DNA from: Ferrimonas sp. YFM
GTDB taxonomy: Bacteria; Pseudomonadota; Gammaproteobacteria; Enterobacterales; Shewanellaceae
Direction of reading: 5' to 3'
DNA: 64,000 nucleotides
Assembly: GCF_030296015.1 (NCBI RefSeq)
Contig: NZ_AP027368.1
Location: 3,348,001 to 3,412,000 of the forward strand
In this document: positions 61,501-64,000 of the stretch, piece by piece
Position numbering within the stretch: position 1 is the first letter of the stretch
Layout: every line of letters starts with the position of its first letter
Program-made: the position numbers and the translations under genes
Notes under the pieces: generated by a model
What the model saw: only the letters and a program-made list of their open reading frames with translations
What the model was told of the DNA's origin: nothing
Database searches by the model: none

Positions 61501-63152
61501 CTGACATCCGGACCACTCAAACGCCAGGTCACAGCGGCGCGCTCGGCGTCGGTACTGGTACCACTTACATTGATATTCAGTTGAGAAACCAGCAATGGCA
61601 AACCATCGGCGCTGCCACCATCACTGATAGTAAAATCAAATAAATCAATCGCTTCACCACTGGTGTCAACAGAGAAGTTCAGGGGTTGTGGCTCACTAAC
61701 GCCAGCCGCCGCAGTGAGGGTGCCGTCCGTATCGGCCACCAAACCGGTAAGCTGACTGCTGGTCACCGTAGCTAAGCCACCGGAACTGGCTTGCAGATTG
61801 AATGTTTCGGTCGCGCCACTGGCACTGTAATTCAGGGTCATCCCTGTGAAGGTTGCGACTCCAGAAGCAGGGGCAATCGATACTGTGGCCGCATCGCCGT
61901 CGCTGTCACCGGTTGCCGACAGTTGAGCCGTTCCAGCCCCGTTGACCTCAGAAAGTGTAATCGCCGTGCTGTATCCGGTATCCACCAGGTTATTGGCATC
62001 TCTCGCCGACACCACAGGCACCGTGGTCAAGGACACAGCCTCACCGCTGTTTACCAATAATGGCGCGGGCTGCACATCAAACACCAACTGAGTCGCAACC
62101 ACATCGGCAGTCACGCTGTTGGCATCGGCGCTGGGCAGATTACTGCCAACGTCATCCTGATCATTGGCGCTCAACACAACGGTTTGCTGATCGGCCGTTG
62201 CTGTGTAACTCAATGCAGTAAATGTCGCCGTGCCACTGACCGCGGCCACACTGTTGTTGCTCAGGCTCCCAGGGGCCGAGGTGCTCAGGCTGACAATTTC
62301 ACTGAAGTCATTATCAAGGTTTCCTGCGTCATCTTGAGCACGTACAACAGGTTGAGTGGTCATGGCGCTACCTGAGGTGACCCCTGCAGGTTGAGTCACC
62401 CATACTAGCTGGGTTGCGGAGATCTCAACCTCGGTGCCTGCCCCATTGGCTACCGCAGAAGTGCTGCCCATCTGAGTGCCTCCGGAACCGACGCTCAGGT
62501 GGGTATCTCCATCAACACTCAGCACCAAAGTTTGACCTTCGGTCAGGCCGCTGCTGTCACTAAAGTAGCCGCTAAGTGTATAGACCTCGCTTCCTCCATC
62601 GGCCACCGAGATATTAAGACCACTGAAGGTCAGGGTATTGGCCCCTGCACTGTAAACCCCAGACGCGTTGCTGACATCGTTACCGTTTAAACGCCACACC
62701 ACCTTGGAGAAGTCCGCCGAGCCGCTGGTTTGCAACACGATTTGAGTAATTTCCAAGGCCAAGCCATCACCGCCGCCGCCATCACTCAGAGTAAAGTCAA
62801 ACAGGTCGACGGCTTCTCCTGCTGAGTCTGCACTGCTGCTCAGGGCCACCGGCTCACTGACTGACGCCGATGCGGTTAGGTTGCCATCGCTGTTAGCCGC
62901 TGGACTGTCGTCGCAATCAGCATCGGTTTCGCAATATTGACCCACCTTAGGGCCGCTGTCGCAAAAGTTAAAATCGCACACGGCCACGGTATGCAAGGCG
63001 TAATCTGTCGCATCTGATGAAGGCTGGAGGACAGCTGGCGAGGCTGGCATTGGCGGTAACTTGAATGGCGACCGCGCCTCAGCCTCGACAACTTGACTGC
63101 AAAACAGGGTAAAGAGCCCAATGCTGGTTAGGGCAGTACGTTGAAACATCAT
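54966..63152 (-). CDS. giant Ig/cadherin-like adhesin fused to an OmpA-like barrel
   Basis: 2728 residues. After a signal peptide (ending VEAEA) a Cys-containing segment (residues 58-80, CDFNFCDSGPK) is followed by filamin/Ig-like units (ATQLVWVTQP near 245, ATQLVFDVQP near 355), Big-type Ig repeats to about 1500, cadherin-like domains with VEEDSAYSF (1560) and NDTPVAVDD (1740), a Calx-beta-like domain (1911-2014), a thrombospondin type 3-like calcium stretch DSDNDGIPDYLD (about 2130), a choice-of-anchor U domain (2197-2317) and two more cadherin-like units. At 2508-2528 SESSGGALGWGALMALLALM then FRR is a GlyGly-CTERM-like sorting signal, then a second signal-like helix and an eight-strand OmpA-type barrel (2545-2728). 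The ATG has only a weak ribosome site. Confidence 0.82.
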   Translation of the reverse strand: MMFQRTALTSIGLFTLFCSQVVEAEARSPFKLPPMPASPAVLQPSSDATDYALHTVAVCDFNFCDSGPKVGQYCETDADCDDSPAANSDGNLTASASVSEPVALSSSADSAGEAVDLFDFTLSDGGGGDGLALEITQIVLQTSGSADFSKVVWRLNGNDVSNASGVYSAGANTLTFSGLNISVADGGSEVYTLSGYFSDSSGLTEGQTLVLSVDGDTHLSVGSGGTQMGSTSAVANGAGTEVEISATQLVWVTQPAGVTSGSAMTTQPVVRAQDDAGNLDNDFSEIVSLSTSAPGSLSNNSVAAVSGTATFTALSYTATADQQTVVLSANDQDDVGSNLPSADANSVTADVVATQLVFDVQPAPLLVNSGEAVSLTTVPVVSARDANNLVDTGYSTAITLSEVNGAGTAQLSATGDSDGDAATVSIAPASGVATFTGMTLNYSASGATETFNLQASSGGLATVTSSQLTGLVADTDGTLTAAAGVSEPQPLNFSVDTSGEAIDLFDFTISDGGSADGLPLLVSQLNINVSGTSTDAERAAVTWRLSGPDVSEQSGSYNPATDTISFSGLSISVADGASETYVIDGFLTSISINHNASVILSVDGDADLTVGESGSQMASTTPVTNGSGTLLVDDIAPVVSSVSVPGNATYGIGTNLDFVVNVDSTLNVIGSPRLVLTLGTETRYADYLSGDASSIITFRYVVQAGDLDGDGIALGTSLDVNGGSLKDAAGNDLNITLNSVGSLSAVLVDGVVPTLNEVTAVTTPTPDSTPTAVVSGSEAGTLTVGGSCGSGEEGAVTSGNITITLSQPDNATPLSDGSYADCSVTLTDSAGNASSALTLSEFTVDTTAPTGHSVAFLQDPVNGSNQLQIGFQFAGAESGADFNYSISSDAGGTDITGNGSLSTSSDRVELIDVSGLPDGTLTLAVVVSDQAGNTASAVSDTADKDTVASLASVSIDADINASNQGGFAFTLSGAESGTLSYQISSSGGGTPLMASGLNVAAANAQFGSIDVSSLADGTLTLSVELTDAAGNLVGPVTDTANKDALGPQVTSVSLSSGTLKAGDSIEVRAALDDVILLSGTNSVARLTLGSVSRTAELVSGHNSNELVFSYQVQSGDNDDDGVTVTAIDTQGDTAEDGNGNPAQLSFSAVTETGLMVDTLAPAAPSAAQSAQTLNADTLTLSQQGYSENGVQILLLTDANGDGIADSDAALATATVVAGDWSLEATLSQDGENHFVLRAQDEVGNYSDAAIGSFLEDSTVPVSPVLVSPVEDTYQITTALTLSGSHSEDGVRVLLLADADNNGVADNETALETATVSGGSWQFALTLADNSATHLVAVAEDDAGNRSAPVALPTLVHDSIAPVAQMEAQLTNDNTPSLTGTLVEAGGMESMSIRLLHSDGGVYGPFTPNTLSDSAWSLAATADNLEDGSYNVELTLEDKAGNTKVESLDAQLVVDTQAPEQYGVTIEQQRIHAYNQGAMSFLLEGGSAGEQYAYSIEDGQGGTVSASGALAQTDQVFADIDVSALSQGTLTLTFILTDEAGNQGEGATDEVLKQYNLAPQLSGTPAVSVEEDSAYSFSPGLSDDDSFDSHSFSISGLPAWASFDVASGRLWGTPTNEHVGSHGGITITVADAAGASASIGPFTITVVNSNDAPMVAGLTLTTEEDTALTLNLPQVDQEGDSLSYRLDAEPSEGRLSENGGSWHYTPNQDFNGQDSLQLVASDGELESDAFTVTIEVTPVNDTPVAVDDTFAVAANEQGRYPLLVLENDSDVDGDPLTLVSAQSSLGQVTIETQLLTLDLEPGFGGEVVLSYLVADEEGETANATVALSVGDGELEGLPELTPPEPVEVNADALFTRVDLGVAKAVDASGEPLPVSLVQGEPLLRPGGHQVYWQTQDGQGNSATASQLVKVHPMVNLHKDQSAAEGREVTIALSLNGDAVTYPLELPFTLSGTAEQGVDYQLETDRFVVTSGRYAEVTLTILADEQSEQDETVELTLDSALNLGHKGRFILTISDGNLAPQLALSATQSSENRTLIAQDAGPVVIQASAEDPNPQDSLTLTWESGELVDQDSDPASFTLDPQSMAPGDYRLEVTVSDGELSTREGLTLQLVSSLAPLGEEDSDGDLLPDSHEGYGDSDNDGIPDYLDALEQCHLQPEELQVQQQYLFEGEEGVCLRTGILASEGQRRSVWVDKQDPLPEDEGYLAEGGTFDFIAEGLPEAGQSYRLVLPQRAPIPAGAIYRKYSPQLGWYQFVEQQGDAIHSAPGEPGYCPPPGAPQWQTGLREGAWCVQLTISDGGPNDADGRVDGNIHDPGGVAVSVNGNSSPSVVTQLATLQRDSLTRFDPLSKAQDPDGDALEMVWALADLGQVSVESDGALVYRPPVGYLGDDRIRFLISDGRGGSTQGSIELTLVANGAPVALADYLESDDLTEIVVDVLANDSDPDGDLLLLEWVEAQVGQASITDDNRLRYRPKPGYEGEDRVTYQVRDPLGATAQSQLVLTLNANEELKVSESSGGALGWGALMALLALMFRRGIWVAMLLPLAAQAQWRVHLQGGYSQGDSDSGAIRQSLEQAGVTLSQLSVDDTAVSWGVGLGYDLTPRWQVRMDYQDLGDYELNYVGTALDPDEALKAAAGSGPKSAQGVALGVHYHWPLGTHWGLALGGGGWYWEGESVSQSQRKRYRVDADGTDWFGEVGVSYRLQQQWQLSGGWQHFELDSDRIGNGFVRLEYRF

Positions 63153-63184
63153 AGTTACTCATCCATGAGTCAAAAATCGTCAGT

Positions 63185-64000
63185 TTATTGCCTGGTGGCG
63201 TGCACCTGGCGTCCAGAAGAGCACTCTGGACTGCTGTCCAGCCAAGCCAGAATATTGACGGCATCAAGCAACACCTGCTGCCTGGCGCGACAACGTTCAT
63301 AGCGATGCAGCCCGGCTTTCAATTGCCTAACCGTTAACTGTGGTCTGGCACGCCGAATAAGAGTGATCACTCCGGCGGCGATGGCAGTGGAAGCCGAGGT
63401 TTTAGAAAACGTCTTAAGGTCATTGCCCTGATAATTGATGATGGGCAGATAGCTGGGAGCCGACAGACTGACGGCCTTATCCCAACTGACGTTGGCAAGC
63501 TTCCCAGAATGATCGGTGGCGCTAATGACGATCACGTCCGGATGCGCCGCCAGACCGATATTGGCAATGGGATCGGGATGAGCCGCCGCCACAAGGGCAA
63601 TGCCCTTGTCGTGATTGGCACGCTGGGCCAAATAGTGGAGGTAGTCACTCAGCACGGGGGACACCTCCGCCAGCAACCAGGAAAGATTTATCACATCCGC
63701 TCCCTGCTGCTCAGCCAGAAACAGGGCATGCAACAGATTGGAGGTCCAAGGCTGATGAACACTCAGCGCCACTAACTCGGCACGAGGTGCGACCCCTTGC
63801 ATCGGCGGTTGATTGCCCGGCGCTTTGGCCCAGATGAGGCTGACCACGTCATCGCCGTGACGCCTGACCGGAGCCGGGCCTGGAGATTCGAAACCGATGT
63901 GCTGCCTAAATTTGATGGACACATCAGACAGGGCGGGATGACTGAGATCGAAGCGGTTGTCGATCACCGCTGTAACCGCACCCTCGCCTTGGCCACGAAA
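63185..64000 (-). CDS. S8 (subtilisin-like) peptidase, N-terminus beyond the window
   Basis: 271 residues visible, reading open to the window edge. The catalytic Asp is in AVIDNRFDLSHPAL, the His in RRHGDDVVSLI, and the Ser in SKTSASTAIAAGVITLI; DVINLSWLL also fits S8. The usual oxyanion Asn (AAGN) is replaced: the sequence reads VAAAHPDPIANIG, and DTG and GTSMAAP are drifted. It may be active but altered, or a non-cleaving relative. The C-terminus has two Cys. Thirty-two bases before the giant adhesin, so likely the same operon, perhaps for its processing. Confidence 0.75.
   Translation of the reverse strand, partial: FRGQGEGAVTAVIDNRFDLSHPALSDVSIKFRQHIGFESPGPAPVRRHGDDVVSLIWAKAPGNQPPMQGVAPRAELVALSVHQPWTSNLLHALFLAEQQGADVINLSWLLAEVSPVLSDYLHYLAQRANHDKGIALVAAAHPDPIANIGLAAHPDVIVISATDHSGKLANVSWDKAVSLSAPSYLPIINYQGNDLKTFSKTSASTAIAAGVITLIRRARPQLTVRQLKAGLHRYERCRARQQVLLDAVNILAWLDSSPECSSGRQVHATRQ

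Overview
The window is a stretch of chromosome from a marine or sedimentary, facultatively anaerobic gammaproteobacterium. Gene content and order point to the Shewanella/Ferrimonas side of Alteromonadales: a periplasmic [FeFe]-hydrogenase locus in the order hydA-hydB-cytochrome b-hydG-hydX-hydE-hydF, pflB-pflA, yhdT-panF, a DUF3360 transporter, azurin, a fagA-like gene with fumC, and a curli locus. No rRNA, CRISPR array or insertion sequence was seen. The genus is an inference from content only.

Layout. 1-8.4 kb: the distal part of a Tad (tight adherence, Flp pilus) operon on the + strand, from the last codons of the rcpA secretin through pseudopilins, tadZ, tadA, tadB, tadC and tadD. 8.5-11.2 kb: yciI, xthA, a small winged-helix regulator and a GcvR-like double-ACT protein. 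11.2-14.9 kb: a DUF3360 membrane protein and yhdT-panF on the - strand. 15.5-18.7 kb: pyruvate formate-lyase and its activase. 18.7-25.3 kb: an EmrAB-type efflux pair with a divergent TetR gene and a perfect operator-like palindrome, a CbiM-like membrane protein, two paralogous short-chain dehydrogenases and a divergent LysR gene.

25.4-30.8 kb is a small AT-rich island that starts at the 3' end of a tRNA-Arg(CCT) gene and ends at an imperfect copy of that tRNA end (24 of 26 bases). It holds a protein with a PD-(D/E)XK-like signature, a partner with a HEPN-like C-terminus, small orphan genes and a duplicated structured repeat, but no recognisable integrase. A DUF262-DUF1524 (GmrSD-type) gene lies just outside. 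This is the best candidate for an undescribed defence locus.

33.0-41.0 kb: hydrogenase maturation and structural genes (- strand) with an FNR-like site and a large leader hairpin upstream of hydA, then azurin. 41.1-46.0 kb: fumC and a fagA-like gene behind a Fur-box-like sequence, with a divergent isochorismatase-like hydrolase, an alpha/beta hydrolase, a nitrilase and a DUF2784 protein. 46.3-51.4 kb: a curli locus with csgD convergent to csgB and a giant 28-repeat curlin, plus csgEFG. 51.5-64 kb: a 946-residue phosphodiesterase-family protein, then a tightly packed - strand module made of an S8-type protease (running off the window), a 2728-residue calcium-binding-type adhesin whose GlyGly-CTERM-like sorting signal is fused in frame to an OmpA-like barrel, and an Asp/Asn beta-hydroxylase overlapping the adhesin stop codon.
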